Counted from the first letter of the stretch, positions 1 to 8,622 are shown. The stretch is DNA of 64,000 nt from Blautia liquoris (GCF_015159595.1 NZ_CP063304.1:2728001-2792000); one strand, 5' to 3'. Made by a program: numbers and translations. Notes: generated from the sequence alone by a model not told the origin.

Positions 1-423
1 AACAACAATATCACTTTGTTCTATCAACACAATATTTCTGTCAATATCCTCCATGGACAATTTCGCATTTGCACCTGGAATTACTACAATGCTGTTATCA
101 CCTTCTTTATCCACAGTAATCAGTGCAACTCCCGTGCCCGTATGTTTTTTTTTGATAAGATACGAAACATTAATCCCTGAATCTATTAGACTTTTCTTTG
201 AAATCATGGCATACTGATCATCTCCCAAAGCTCCAAACATCGTCACATCCGCTCCAAGCCGTCCCGCTGCACATGCCTGATTTGCTCCTTTTCCTCCCGG
301 TATCAAATCTAACTTATCTCCTAAAATTGTCTCTCCGGCAACCGGTGTGTGATCTACATTTGTGACCATATCCACGTTCAGGCTTCCAATAACCAACACC
401 TTTTTCTTGTCTTTGTATTTCAT
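1..423 (-). CDS. rbsK: Ribokinase (PfkB family), partial, C-terminus beyond window
   Basis: The first 141 residues of a PfkB-family sugar kinase are visible; the gene runs off the left edge. The N-terminus has the ribokinase signature: a VIGSLNVDMV strand, then GGKGANQA at about residues 44-51, which contacts the sugar, and GALGDD near residue 65. Ribokinase phosphorylates D-ribose to ribose 5-phosphate in the cytoplasm. The ATG at 423 is preceded by a strong GGAGGAGG site. It is the last visible gene of the operon starting with the nucleoside hydrolase, 22 bp after the permease stop, so it probably phosphorylates ribose freed from imported nucleosides. Fructokinase or another PfkB specificity cannot be excluded without the C-terminal part. 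Confidence 0.85.
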   Translation of the reverse strand, partial: MKYKDKKKVLVIGSLNVDMVTNVDHTPVAGETILGDKLDLIPGGKGANQACAAGRLGADVTMFGALGDDQYAMISKKSLIDSGINVSYLIKKKHTGTGVALITVDKEGDNSIVVIPGANAKLSMEDIDRNIVLIEQSDIVV

Positions 424-445
424 ACTACGCCTCCTCCATTATGCA

Positions 446-1297
446 TCAGCCCTTAACTCCGCTGCTAGTAATTCCCTGAACAAAATATTTCTGCAGCGGA
501 AGAAATAGAAGCAGTGGTATCAATGCCGAGAACATGGAGCCTGCATAAAGTGCCGACCATGCGGTACTATGTTCTGTATTAAACGCAGTGAGTGCAATTT
601 GAATGGTTCTGATATCTTTAGAGCGAGCAATAAGCAGCGGCCAAAGATATGAATTCCATTGATCCATAAAAATCATCAATCCAGCAGTAATAAAAACTGG
701 CTTTGATAATGGAATTAAAATGCTGCTATATATTTTCCCGATATTAGCTCCATCTATTCGTGCAGCATCCAGTAATTCAGCAGGAATATCTTTAAAAAAC
801 TGTACAAATAAGAATAGAACCAGACCACTGGCAATACTGGGCAGGATCATTCCCTGAAACGTATCGACCATCTTCATTTTATCTGCAACCCGATAAAGCG
901 GAAGTGCAATCGCCTCAAAAGGTATCATAAACGAAATAAGTACCAGAGAAAACAGCGGTTTTTTGAACCTAAAGTCAAACATTGCGAATGCAAAAGCAGC
1001 CACTGAATTAAGGACGCATCCAAACGCAATAGAGATTGCCGTGACAAGCACTGTATTGAGTACCGGTTTTAGAAACCCATAGACAGTAAACAGATCTACA
1101 TAAGACTTTACCGTCCACTTTACCGGAATCAAAGTATGTATGGAAAATGGCATGACATACGTATATAATTCAGAATCATCCCTAAGAGAGGCTGATACTC
1201 CCCAAAGAAGCGGAAATAATGTGAGTACTGCAATTAAAATCAGCACACTATATAAAACAATATGGGAAAGTGTCTTTTTTGTTTTTCTCGTCATCAT
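446..1297 (-). CDS. Carbohydrate ABC transporter permease, MalG/CUT1 type
   Basis: This 283-residue integral membrane protein has six predicted hydrophobic segments, the last near the C-terminus. The cytoplasmic EAA loop reads ELLDAARIDGANIGKIYSSI around residues 175-195; it docks the ATPase. The GVKG C-terminus is typical of MalG-like permeases. It should form the membrane channel with the permease encoded just upstream, overlapping it by 4 bp. No ATPase gene accompanies them, as is usual for Firmicutes CUT1 systems that share an MsmX-type ATPase. Substrate is inferred from neighbours as a nucleoside or ribose-containing compound; the family itself mostly imports oligosaccharides. Confidence 0.9.
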   Translation of the reverse strand: MMTRKTKKTLSHIVLYSVLILIAVLTLFPLLWGVSASLRDDSELYTYVMPFSIHTLIPVKWTVKSYVDLFTVYGFLKPVLNTVLVTAISIAFGCVLNSVAAFAFAMFDFRFKKPLFSLVLISFMIPFEAIALPLYRVADKMKMVDTFQGMILPSIASGLVLFLFVQFFKDIPAELLDAARIDGANIGKIYSSILIPLSKPVFITAGLMIFMDQWNSYLWPLLIARSKDIRTIQIALTAFNTEHSTAWSALYAGSMFSALIPLLLFLPLQKYFVQGITSSGVKG

Positions 1298-2169
1298 TTT
1301 ATTCTCACTTTCTCAGATTTATCATTTTCGTTCAACAAAGTAGCCTGAAAAAGGCAAATGCATACAATCAATAATAAAAGTACCATGACAATTGCTGAAG
1401 ATCTGCCTCTGTCTCCATACTGAAATGCTGACTGATATGCTTCAAACATTAAGACATTTGTGCTCTCTTGAGGCCCACCATTTGTAATCACCTGCATGGG
1501 TACAAACAGCAGAATATTAGCGGTCGTATTGGCCACAAACACAAACAAAAGAACCTTTTTAATCAAGGGAATTGTAATCCTCCAAATTGTTGTAAACCAT
1601 CCTGCACCATCGATTTTCGCAGATTCATATATAGCAACATCAATGTTCTTCAATCCTGCGAGGATAAACATCATCCAATACCCCACGCCTTTCCATGTAG
1701 CTACAAGCACAATACACCATAAAGCCTGAGATTTACTGATAAAGAAATCCTGTGAGGGGATTCCCAACAGATTCAAAAAGCTATTCACGACACCACTATC
1801 AGGATTCAACATGATATTCCAGACTAAACATCCAACCGTAATCGAAATCGTAACCGGAAGGTAGAAAACAGTCCGAAAGATTCCTATTCCTTTTACAGTT
1901 GAACTTACCAAAAGTGCAACAATAAATGCCAAGCATACCTGTAAAGGTATCATAACAATATTAATTTTCAATGTAACCCAAAGTGAATTCCAAAAGGAAG
2001 AATCTAAAAAAAGTGATTTGTATGTATCAAACGTAAAACTATTATCTACAAAAAAACTTTCTATAGCAGTCTCAACAATTGGATATAATTTAAAAATACA
2101 AATCAGAAGAAACGCCGGAGCAATCAACACATAAGGAAGAAATCGCATTTTTTTTGATAAATGTAACAT
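1294..2169 (-). CDS. Carbohydrate ABC transporter permease, MalF/UgpA type
   Basis: The open frame extends to 2247, but the start at 2169 (MLHLSKKMRF) is preferred because GGAGGAACC lies just upstream of it and gives a normal 291-residue permease. Six transmembrane segments are visible, with the EAA loop VAIYESAKIDGAGWFTTIWR in the last third. It pairs with the MalG-type permease downstream (4-bp overlap). A long inverted repeat lies in the 93 bp between it and the upstream binding-protein gene, which would allow lower permease than binding-protein output. Confidence 0.88.
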   Translation of the reverse strand: MLHLSKKMRFLPYVLIAPAFLLICIFKLYPIVETAIESFFVDNSFTFDTYKSLFLDSSFWNSLWVTLKINIVMIPLQVCLAFIVALLVSSTVKGIGIFRTVFYLPVTISITVGCLVWNIMLNPDSGVVNSFLNLLGIPSQDFFISKSQALWCIVLVATWKGVGYWMMFILAGLKNIDVAIYESAKIDGAGWFTTIWRITIPLIKKVLLFVFVANTTANILLFVPMQVITNGGPQESTNVLMFEAYQSAFQYGDRGRSSAIVMVLLLLIVCICLFQATLLNENDKSEKVRIK

Positions 2170-2195
2170 AAGGTTCCTCCATCCATTCTTATAAG

Positions 2196-2255
2196 ACAGG
2201 TAATTGTAAGGAACTCTGGCATAATATGTACATACCCGCCCATACAATTACCTGT
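2196..2255 (-). other. Intercistronic hairpin after binding-protein gene
   Basis: Perfect 13-bp inverted repeat: ACAGGTAATTGTA at 2196-2208 and its complement at 2243-2255, with a 34-nt loop. It sits between the binding-protein stop (2263) and the permease start (2169). No T-run follows, so it more likely acts as an mRNA-stabilising or partial attenuation structure than as a full terminator. A second, odd palindrome, GTAAACTGTTTAC at 2254-2266, overlaps the binding-protein stop codon and resembles a LacI-family operator half-site pair; its relevance is unclear. Confidence 0.55.
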
Positions 2256-2262
2256 AAACTGT

Positions 2263-3660
2263 TTACTTATTATACTTTTCCATTACCTTTTCAATTTTGC
2301 TTGCTGCATTGTTCAGCGAGTCCGAAACATCAGATCCATTTTTGATGTCCTCCCAAGTATTCTGAATAACGGTGTCGTACTCCGTATATCCGGGGGTCAT
2401 CGCCCTTGGTACAGCTGTGTTAGCAGACTCATATGCTGCAATTTTCATATATTCCGGAGCCTTATCGCTATTCATCATCGTTTCCACGCCCGCAACTGTA
2501 GCAGGAACATCTCCATCTGCCTCAAGCCACATTGAATTGCCTTCACCGATAGACATAAATTTGATGAATTCAGCTGCAAGCTCTTTATTTTTTGCATTCT
2601 TTGGTATTCCAAAATGCCAGCTTCCAGTAGGGGTCCCTACTTCACTTTCATGCCCCTCAAAAGCAGGTACAGGAGCATATGCATAGTCTTTCATTTCCCC
2701 CTTATCGCAACGATTTGCCAGCCAGGTTCCATCTACAATGAAGACGATTTTACCTGCAAGGAAGAAATCTGCTGCATCATCCGCCGTGATTCCTTTTAAG
2801 GAAATCTTATCATTAAAGAGTCCCTGATACCAATTTGCACCATCAATCCAGGCCTTATCGTTAATCACCCCCTCAGCTGTATAACCATCATCCCCTATAT
2901 TCTTACCTCCCAGACTGTTTGGAATCTGGTTCATCTGATATGTACGGCTAACCTGAGCAAATGTGATTCCTGATATTCCTTTCGAACCATCCGGATCGAC
3001 CTTATCCAGCGTCTGTTTGGCATAATTGGTCACCTGTTCCCACGTCAGACGGTTTTCCGTCGTACTTTCTGGTATCTCAATTCCAGCCTCTTTTAATAGT
3101 GCATTATTGTACCACAAAAGCTGAGACGAGCTATTCATCGCCGGTGCATAAAAAACGCCATCCCAGCTTCCTGCTTCATAAGCTGAATCGTTGAACATTT
3201 TCTTTTCCTCATCAGTAAAGTACTCATCCATAGAAGCCACCCAGTCTTTTACAGCGTAGGAGGCTACCAGAGGAACATCTATCCCTATTACATCATAATC
3301 ATCTGAGCCAGATTCCAACTTTACCTGTAACATCTGCAGATAATCGGAATGAGAATAAAGTTCCATATTAACCTTCGCACCAGTCTCTTCTTCAAACTTT
3401 GCTACAATTGGTTCCACATTTTCTTCCCAAGCACCTGCGCCAGTATCCGTCCAGGTAATTTCCTGTCCCGCAAAGGGTTTGTCTGAATTCTCTGTTGCAC
3501 TACTGCCCTCTGTTTTAGATATGCTGTCGGAATTGCTTTTTCCTGTTTCCTGCTCTTTACCCGGAGAGTTTCCACCTTCAGAGTTTTTGCCACATCCATT
3601 TAACAAACTTCCTGCCATCATACTGATTAACAACCATGCTACCATTTTCCTGCTTTTCAT
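2263..3660 (-). CDS. Sugar ABC transporter substrate-binding lipoprotein
   Basis: A 465-residue CUT1-type (SBP_bac_1) protein. The N-terminus is a lipoprotein signal: positive KSRK, hydrophobic stretch, then lipobox LLNGC with Cys23 as the lipidation site. A low-complexity Ser/Glu/Lys linker follows (about 25-65), then the two-lobed binding domain beginning near EITWTDTGAGAWEE. It should be anchored outside the membrane and hand substrate to the two permeases encoded downstream. It follows the nucleoside hydrolase gene by 24 bp. Ligand is inferred only from context (nucleoside or ribosyl compound). Confidence 0.9.
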   Translation of the reverse strand: MKSRKMVAWLLISMMAGSLLNGCGKNSEGGNSPGKEQETGKSNSDSISKTEGSSATENSDKPFAGQEITWTDTGAGAWEENVEPIVAKFEEETGAKVNMELYSHSDYLQMLQVKLESGSDDYDVIGIDVPLVASYAVKDWVASMDEYFTDEEKKMFNDSAYEAGSWDGVFYAPAMNSSSQLLWYNNALLKEAGIEIPESTTENRLTWEQVTNYAKQTLDKVDPDGSKGISGITFAQVSRTYQMNQIPNSLGGKNIGDDGYTAEGVINDKAWIDGANWYQGLFNDKISLKGITADDAADFFLAGKIVFIVDGTWLANRCDKGEMKDYAYAPVPAFEGHESEVGTPTGSWHFGIPKNAKNKELAAEFIKFMSIGEGNSMWLEADGDVPATVAGVETMMNSDKAPEYMKIAAYESANTAVPRAMTPGYTEYDTVIQNTWEDIKNGSDVSDSLNNAASKIEKVMEKYNK

Positions 3661-3684
3661 CTGATTTCCTCCCTATTTAAATTG

Positions 3685-4614
3685 TCATTTTGATAATTTT
3701 TCAAAGAGATCCATATATAATGCATCTCTATGAATTGCATATACATATTTTATAAAATGGCGCGTCTTATCAATGCCCCATTTGTGATCATATTCTGGAA
3801 TCGGACTATGCTCAAGACGTTCTTCCATAAATGATTCATCTATTAGCCATGCAACAGCGGTGACATCCCAGATTGCCCGACTCCAGCACTTACCCTGGCC
3901 AACCAAAAAGGCTTCCTGGACGGTATTCTCAACCAGATAATCGCAAAGCTCATTTTTACCTTTCAGCCAAAAGTTCAATTCAGGACCTGTAGTAGTAAAT
4001 GAAGATACAACTCCCATACAAGGAAGAAGAACTAGTGGCACTCCACATTCAAATATTACTCTTGCAGCCGCCACGTCCTGGAGGGCATTGAATTCTTTAT
4101 TGTCATGCCAGTCCAATGCATTCCCTCCAAGCCAAATTACAACAATTTTCCTAATAATTGAAGGCTCCATCAAAATAGCAGATGCTATATTGGTAATTGC
4201 ACCAATTGCAATTACATACAGCGGGTCGTTATCATCACGTTCTAATGCTAGCTTCACCAAATTCCTGGCGGCCGATGATTCCACGGCTTCCTTCTCATTT
4301 TGCAAATACGTTCTGGAACCTTTGAAGACCACTTTCTTATATTCTTCTTTCTTCAACAATCCTAATACCTTATGAATCTCTTCAAAACTTTTTTCCATGC
4401 CATCTTCCGGACTTTTTGAATGGTGATTGAAAAAGGGCGCTGCATAGATTGCCTGTAATCTTAACTTTTCGTCTGACTTAAGCAAATAGGCTAATGCAAA
4501 CTGATCATCGATTTCATTGTATGTATCTGTATCAATTACAACGTCAACCACGCCCCTCGGTTTTTCTAACCGTTTTAACAAAGCACCTGTATTCAGATGA
4601 TACTTCTCCCACAT
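3685..4614 (-). CDS. Nucleoside hydrolase (IunH family)
   Basis: A 309-residue member of the inosine-uridine nucleoside hydrolase family. The Asp-rich calcium and ribose-binding motif DTDTYNEIDDQ is at residues 28-38, slightly longer than the usual DTDPGIDD form and closer to the branch with an inserted N-E. A conserved AIGAITNIA segment is near residue 136 and WLGGNALDW near 160. It would split imported nucleosides into base plus ribose, feeding the ribokinase of the same operon. It is first in the operon, with GGAGGAAAAAGT before the ATG, and divergent from the LacI-kinase fusion. Whether it uses ribonucleosides or another N-riboside is not shown. Confidence 0.85.
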   Translation of the reverse strand: MWEKYHLNTGALLKRLEKPRGVVDVVIDTDTYNEIDDQFALAYLLKSDEKLRLQAIYAAPFFNHHSKSPEDGMEKSFEEIHKVLGLLKKEEYKKVVFKGSRTYLQNEKEAVESSAARNLVKLALERDDNDPLYVIAIGAITNIASAILMEPSIIRKIVVIWLGGNALDWHDNKEFNALQDVAAARVIFECGVPLVLLPCMGVVSSFTTTGPELNFWLKGKNELCDYLVENTVQEAFLVGQGKCWSRAIWDVTAVAWLIDESFMEERLEHSPIPEYDHKWGIDKTRHFIKYVYAIHRDALYMDLFEKLSK

Positions 4615-4670
4615 ACTTTTTCCTCCTATCTTTCAATAAAATATTTTCCGAAATCATTTTCTTTAACATA

Positions 4671-4699
4671 ATATTAATTCTATTTTTTTATAATGTCAA
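4671..4699 (-). promoter_or_regulatory. Promoter of the nucleoside hydrolase/transporter operon
   Basis: On the minus strand, TTGACA (4699-4694) and TAATAT (4676-4671) are separated by 17 bp, 57 bp upstream of the hydrolase start. It faces away from the LacI-kinase promoter at 4783-4811. Confidence 0.6.
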
Positions 4700-4725
4700 T
4701 ATTAAAATAAATCTTTGTTAAATAC

Positions 4726-4744
4726 AACTATTTTTTCAATAGTT
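4726..4744. promoter_or_regulatory. Candidate operator between divergent promoters
   Basis: A 7-bp perfect inverted repeat, AACTATT (4726-4732) and AATAGTT (4738-4744), with a 5-bp spacer. It lies between the two divergent promoters, where a LacI-family protein would be expected to control both directions. It lacks the central CG of classical LacI operators, so the assignment is tentative. Confidence 0.35.
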
Positions 4745-4782
4745 TTCCTATTCATATTTACCATATGCAGCAGACAATTCTA

Positions 4783-4811
4783 TTGACAAACCTCTGAAAA
4801 TCCTTCATAAT
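4783..4811 (+). promoter_or_regulatory. Promoter of the LacI-kinase fusion gene
   Basis: TTGACA at 4783-4788 and CATAAT at 4806-4811 with a 17-bp spacer. The ATG follows 26 bp later, with AGAGGA as ribosome binding site. Confidence 0.65.
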
Positions 4812-4837
4812 GTAAAAAAACAGAAAGAGGATACATC

Positions 4838-6760
4838 ATGACAATAAAAGAAATCGCAAGCCTGGCCGGAGTATCAATTTCAACGGTTTCTAAAATCATT
4901 AACAATAAAGATCAGAATATCAATTCGGAGACACGTAACCGAGTTTTAAAGATTGTGAAAGAATATAATTACACTCCATATGGTATGGTAAAAGACCTTT
5001 CCAATGCCAAAACCTTTCTGCTGGGAGTACTTCTTCGCACAGCTTCCCAGACAAGCCTGATGCTTACCGGTATTCTCCAGTCTGCACAGGAGCACGGATA
5101 TAACATTCTGCTTTTTGACAGCAAAAGCAGCACAGAAACAGAGTTAAAACACATTACTTCTCTTATAAAGAACCGGGTGGATGGATTGATTTGGGAACCT
5201 GTGGAGGGCAGCAGCAAGCAGCATGAGCATTATTTTCTGGATCAGAACATCCCTGTCTGTTACATAGGCGGTCCTGATACCTTTCCTTCTTATAACATTG
5301 ATTTTGCACAGATGGGCTATGAATTAACACAAAAGCTTCTGGAACACAAGCACACAAAAATCGCCTGTCTTCTGAAAGAAAAAAGCCGGCGCTCTCAGTT
5401 AGTAGCAAAGGGCTTTAAAAAATGCCTTTTTGATCATCAATTACCTTATATGGACAGCATGCGGCTTTATATTTCAGACCCTGACTATATGCAAAAACTT
5501 GCCACGTATCACATAACAGGAATTGTCAGCTCCCACTATGCTTCATCTCTGATGCTTTTTGAACAGATGAGCAGGCTGCACCATTATGTTCCCTCTGATT
5601 TATCATTGGTAAGTTTAAAGGATGACGTGCGGGAGGCAATCTCTTATCCCAATATCTCCAGCCTGAAGATACCCTATCGGGAATTCGGATACTATGTATG
5701 CAGTGAATTGATTAAGAAGTGTGAAAAAATCCAGGACGGAGAATCTGCCTATCTTTTTCATGCTGCGAGTAATTTTGACAGCGAGGCCAGTATAAGTACT
5801 CCTTCTTACCTCCGTTCAAAGAAGATAGTTGTCGTAGGAACCATTAATATGGACTGTACCTTTAATGTGGACATGCTCCCTCAGTCCGGAAAAACCACGC
5901 GGATTTTAAGCACCGCTACTACTCTGGGCGGTAAGGGCGCAAATCAGGCTGTGGGAGTCTCCAAGCTCGGACGTGAAGTCTCTTTAATTGGGGAAGTGGG
6001 AAATGACGCTGACTCATCATTGATTTATGAGACACTCGAAAAGGAACACGTTCTCACGCAAGGGATTCATCGGGATTTAAAATCACAGACCGGCAGGGCT
6101 TATATCTATCTGGAGAACGACGGGGAAAGTGCCATAACCATTCTCTCCGGTGCAAATGGCAATCTGTCTCCCGAAAACATTCAAAACAGGCAGCATCTCT
6201 TCCGTAATGCCGGATACTGCCTGCTTTCCTCAGAGCTTAGTCTGCCCGTTATAAGTGAGGCAGCAAAGACCGCCAAAAAATATGGGGCACAAAATATACT
6301 GAAACCGGCTGCATTGAAAACAGTTCCGGAAGAATTGATGAAAAACATAGATATTCTGGTGCCAAACCGAAAAGAGGCCTCTGTCCTCTGCCCGCAATAT
6401 CAGACAATCGAAGAACAGGCAGCATACTTTTTTCAGAATGGTGCCAGAACTGTTATTATTACACTAGGCTCTAAAGGCTGTTATCTAAAAGCCGAAGGAA
6501 TTGAAAAATACTTCCCGGCGGCCGATTTCGTTTCCGTAGATACCACCGGGGGAGCCGATGCCTTTATCTCTGCATTGGCCTCCTACCTTATAGAGGGGTA
6601 TACTTTGGAGGAATCGGTAAAAATCGCAACTTATGCAGCCGGATTTTGTATTTCCAGGCAAAGCGTGGTACCCGCATTAATTGACCGGGGTACACTTGAA
6701 ACCCATATCAGGCAGCGGGAACCCGAACTTTTGAAACATATGAATGTGATACATGTATGA
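4838..6760 (+). CDS. LacI-family regulator fused to a PfkB/ribokinase-like kinase
   Basis: A 640-residue two-part protein. Residues 1-50 are a LacI helix-turn-helix (IKEIASLAGVSISTVSKIIN). Residues about 60-320 form a periplasmic-binding-protein-like effector domain. From about residue 328 (KKIVVVGTINMDCTF) a complete PfkB sugar kinase follows, with GGKGANQ near 364 and the anion-hole/catalytic segment DTTGGADAF at 568-576. The usual order in that segment is GAGD; here it is GGAD, keeping Asp574 as presumed base. Such a protein could sense and phosphorylate the same sugar, coupling kinase and transcription. It is divergent from the nucleoside/ribose operon, its probable target. One continuous frame with no internal start signal supports a true fusion. 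Fusions of this kind are known in some Firmicutes. Confidence 0.88.
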   Translation: MTIKEIASLAGVSISTVSKIINNKDQNINSETRNRVLKIVKEYNYTPYGMVKDLSNAKTFLLGVLLRTASQTSLMLTGILQSAQEHGYNILLFDSKSSTETELKHITSLIKNRVDGLIWEPVEGSSKQHEHYFLDQNIPVCYIGGPDTFPSYNIDFAQMGYELTQKLLEHKHTKIACLLKEKSRRSQLVAKGFKKCLFDHQLPYMDSMRLYISDPDYMQKLATYHITGIVSSHYASSLMLFEQMSRLHHYVPSDLSLVSLKDDVREAISYPNISSLKIPYREFGYYVCSELIKKCEKIQDGESAYLFHAASNFDSEASISTPSYLRSKKIVVVGTINMDCTFNVDMLPQSGKTTRILSTATTLGGKGANQAVGVSKLGREVSLIGEVGNDADSSLIYETLEKEHVLTQGIHRDLKSQTGRAYIYLENDGESAITILSGANGNLSPENIQNRQHLFRNAGYCLLSSELSLPVISEAAKTAKKYGAQNILKPAALKTVPEELMKNIDILVPNRKEASVLCPQYQTIEEQAAYFFQNGARTVIITLGSKGCYLKAEGIEKYFPAADFVSVDTTGGADAFISALASYLIEGYTLEESVKIATYAAGFCISRQSVVPALIDRGTLETHIRQREPELLKHMNVIHV

Positions 6761-6777
6761 ATTACATCACAGGTCCA

Positions 6778-6805
6778 GGCATGGTACAAATACAGATACC
6801 ATGCC
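6778..6805 (+). terminator. Hairpin terminator after the LacI-kinase gene
   Basis: Perfect 9-bp stem GGCATGGTA (6778-6786) and TACCATGCC (6797-6805), starting 18 bp after the stop codon. It is followed by a weak, interrupted T-tract (gttcactttt), so termination may be partial. Confidence 0.55.
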
Positions 6806-7046
6806 GTTCACTTTTAAGGTCTGTACTTAATATCAGAAGTTGATCGTCAAAAGTGTTAAGGCTGACAATATTATTTTTATTTATTTATTCATTTAAGCTT
6901 TAGCTTGCCCTTTCTGTACAAATACATATCAAATGATCATTTTCCTCAAAGGATGCCATTTGAGTGCCAGTAGTTCAAAAATCAATAATGCCCCAATAGC
7001 TTTCCAAATTTTCCACTGCCGCTTTTTCAATTGTGCTGCTAGATAG
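6806..7046. other. Non-coding stretch between convergent genes
   Basis: About 240 bp between the LacI-kinase terminator and the zinc dehydrogenase stop. It is AT-rich. Minus-strand frames hold short open pieces (for example one ending LESYWGIIDF) that may be decayed coding sequence, but no family could be recognised and no RNA gene was seen. Confidence 0.4.
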
Positions 7047-8120
7047 TTAGAATTTAAATGCTACTTTTAAATCTCCTTTTTTTCCTGAGGCAAGCTCAAA
7101 AGCTTCTTCCCAATCGTCAAGGTCAAACATATGTGTAACAACCCCGTCAGTTTTTAGGTTTCCATTTTCGATATTATCAATGACGAACGGAAAGCAATAT
7201 GGGCTTAGATGAGATCCGAGCACATCCAATTCCTTACGATCACCAATAATTGACCAGTCGACCTTTGTCTCTTCTCCAAATACACTAAACTCTACAAAAC
7301 GACCTAACTTTCGAATCATGCTCAAGCCTTGTTTAACACTGGATGGGTGTCCCGTTGCTTCAATATAAATATCACAGCCATAACCATCAGTCAAATCAAG
7401 GGTATTTTTTACTACATTTTCCTTTCCAGGATTCATTACAATATCTGCTCCAAACTCTTTAGCTTTTTCAAGACGATCATCCTTCATATCAAGAACTATT
7501 AATTTCCTTGGATTTTTCATTCGAGCATACGTAACCATTCCTAATCCTAATGTTCCTGATCCGGAAATAACAACTACATCATCACATTGGATCTGCGCCC
7601 GATCAACTGCGTGTTTGGAACAGCCATAAGGTTCAATTAATAGAGCTTTCTCCAATGCCATATCTTCTGGCACACGAGAAATGACAGCCGTTTTTGGATA
7701 TCGTACATATTCAGCCATACCCCCGTTATTGTCAGACTGAAAACCAAACGTATTGTGAGGCTGACACATCCAGTAATGACCATTCCTGCAGAACCTACAT
7801 TTTCCACAAGGCACAATTTGATCAGCGGTAATACGGTCACCATATTTATATTCTGTTACGTTATCTCCTGTTTCAACCACACGACCAAGAAACTCGTGTC
7901 CTGGAATAAATGGAGGTTTAACCCATTCCGGCTGTGATTCATCTCCCCAAAACATTGCGGCACCATGATAACATTTTAAATCACCAGCGCATATACCACA
8001 TGCCTCTGTTTTTATAATAATATCATCCGGTCCACAAGTCGGAACTAGAAACTCCCTTTCAAGTTTATAACTATCCTTACTGTAAGCAACAAGTGCTTTC
8101 ATTGTTTTTGGTAGTGCCAT
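7047..8120 (-). CDS. Zinc-dependent alcohol dehydrogenase, erythritol/threitol dehydrogenase-like
   Basis: A 357-residue medium-chain dehydrogenase/reductase. Catalytic zinc ligands are visible as the CGIC motif (Cys41 region) and GHEF in the next segment. The structural-zinc loop CGKCRFCRNGHYWMC lies near 112-127. The Rossmann motif GSGTLGLG is around 185. The CGICAGDLKCYHG and FWGDESQPEW segments resemble proteins annotated as erythritol/L-threitol dehydrogenase, so a polyol or sugar-alcohol substrate with NAD(P) is likely, though unproven. AAAGGAGAG precedes the ATG. It lies 48 bp downstream of a broken isomerase gene and shares its promoter and operator at 8623-8675. Confidence 0.82.
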   Translation of the reverse strand: MALPKTMKALVAYSKDSYKLEREFLVPTCGPDDIIIKTEACGICAGDLKCYHGAAMFWGDESQPEWVKPPFIPGHEFLGRVVETGDNVTEYKYGDRITADQIVPCGKCRFCRNGHYWMCQPHNTFGFQSDNNGGMAEYVRYPKTAVISRVPEDMALEKALLIEPYGCSKHAVDRAQIQCDDVVVISGSGTLGLGMVTYARMKNPRKLIVLDMKDDRLEKAKEFGADIVMNPGKENVVKNTLDLTDGYGCDIYIEATGHPSSVKQGLSMIRKLGRFVEFSVFGEETKVDWSIIGDRKELDVLGSHLSPYCFPFVIDNIENGNLKTDGVVTHMFDLDDWEEAFELASGKKGDLKVAFKF

Positions 8121-8168
8121 TTAAACTCTCTCCTTTCAAAAAATCAATTTGTAATACCTCTTTCTTTT

Positions 8169-8595
8169 TTACACTTGTAGGCTGTTATATAATGAAAGAC
8201 ATTGGTTCCCCACTGTATGAGCATATGTGGCGGCAAAATCTTTCATATTTTCCGGCATATTTTTTGTTAATCCATAGACCTCATATGTAAAATCACCTGT
8301 ATAGCCAATTTTTTTCATCTTAAAAAACTCTTGACGCTGTTCATCATTTTTGAATGATGGCATATAACCAGGACTGTAAGGAACATGCCCTTGAGTGAAT
8401 TGAATTTGCAAACTTTCAGCAAAAGCATCAATTTTTTCAAGTTGTTTCTCCCAATCATCACCATTTAGCTCTGTATAAGTAGAAAACAGTTCAACGCAGC
8501 TGAAATCAAGGGTTCGAAATCCCGCATTTAGCTCTTACTCCTTTTTTCAGGACTAAATCAATATAGGTATTGTCTCTCGTCCGATAACTATGCAT
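8169..8595 (-). pseudogene. Broken sugar phosphate isomerase/epimerase (TIM barrel)
   Basis: Starting at ATG 8595 (AAAGGAAG upstream), the reading frame encodes MHSYRTRDNTYIDLVL and on to a TGA after 29 codons. A one-step frame change at about 8527 restores homologous sequence (NAGFRTLDFSCVELF), which runs to the stop at 8169. Within it, FKNDEQRQEFFKM is joined directly to KKIGYTGDFTYEVYG. The first piece is characteristic of the barrel's first third and the second of its C-terminal end. Roughly half of the usual 270-290 residues is therefore missing by an internal, in-frame deletion. The product is almost certainly inactive. Promoter, operator and ribosome site remain intact and now serve the dehydrogenase downstream. 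Confidence 0.72.
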
Positions 8596-8622
8596 ATATA
8601 TTCTTCCTTTCATCTTTACTTT

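Noticed and set aside
2254-2266. GTAAACTGTTTAC palindrome as a catabolite-repression (cre) or LacI site
   Set aside because: It overlaps the end of a coding region inside an operon, far from any promoter, and lacks the central CG; not reported as an operator.
6806-7046. Minus-strand fragments ending LESYWGIIDF and an alternative frame LLIFELLALKWHP
   Set aside because: Two overlapping frames look equally protein-like and neither matches a known family, so no pseudogene is claimed.
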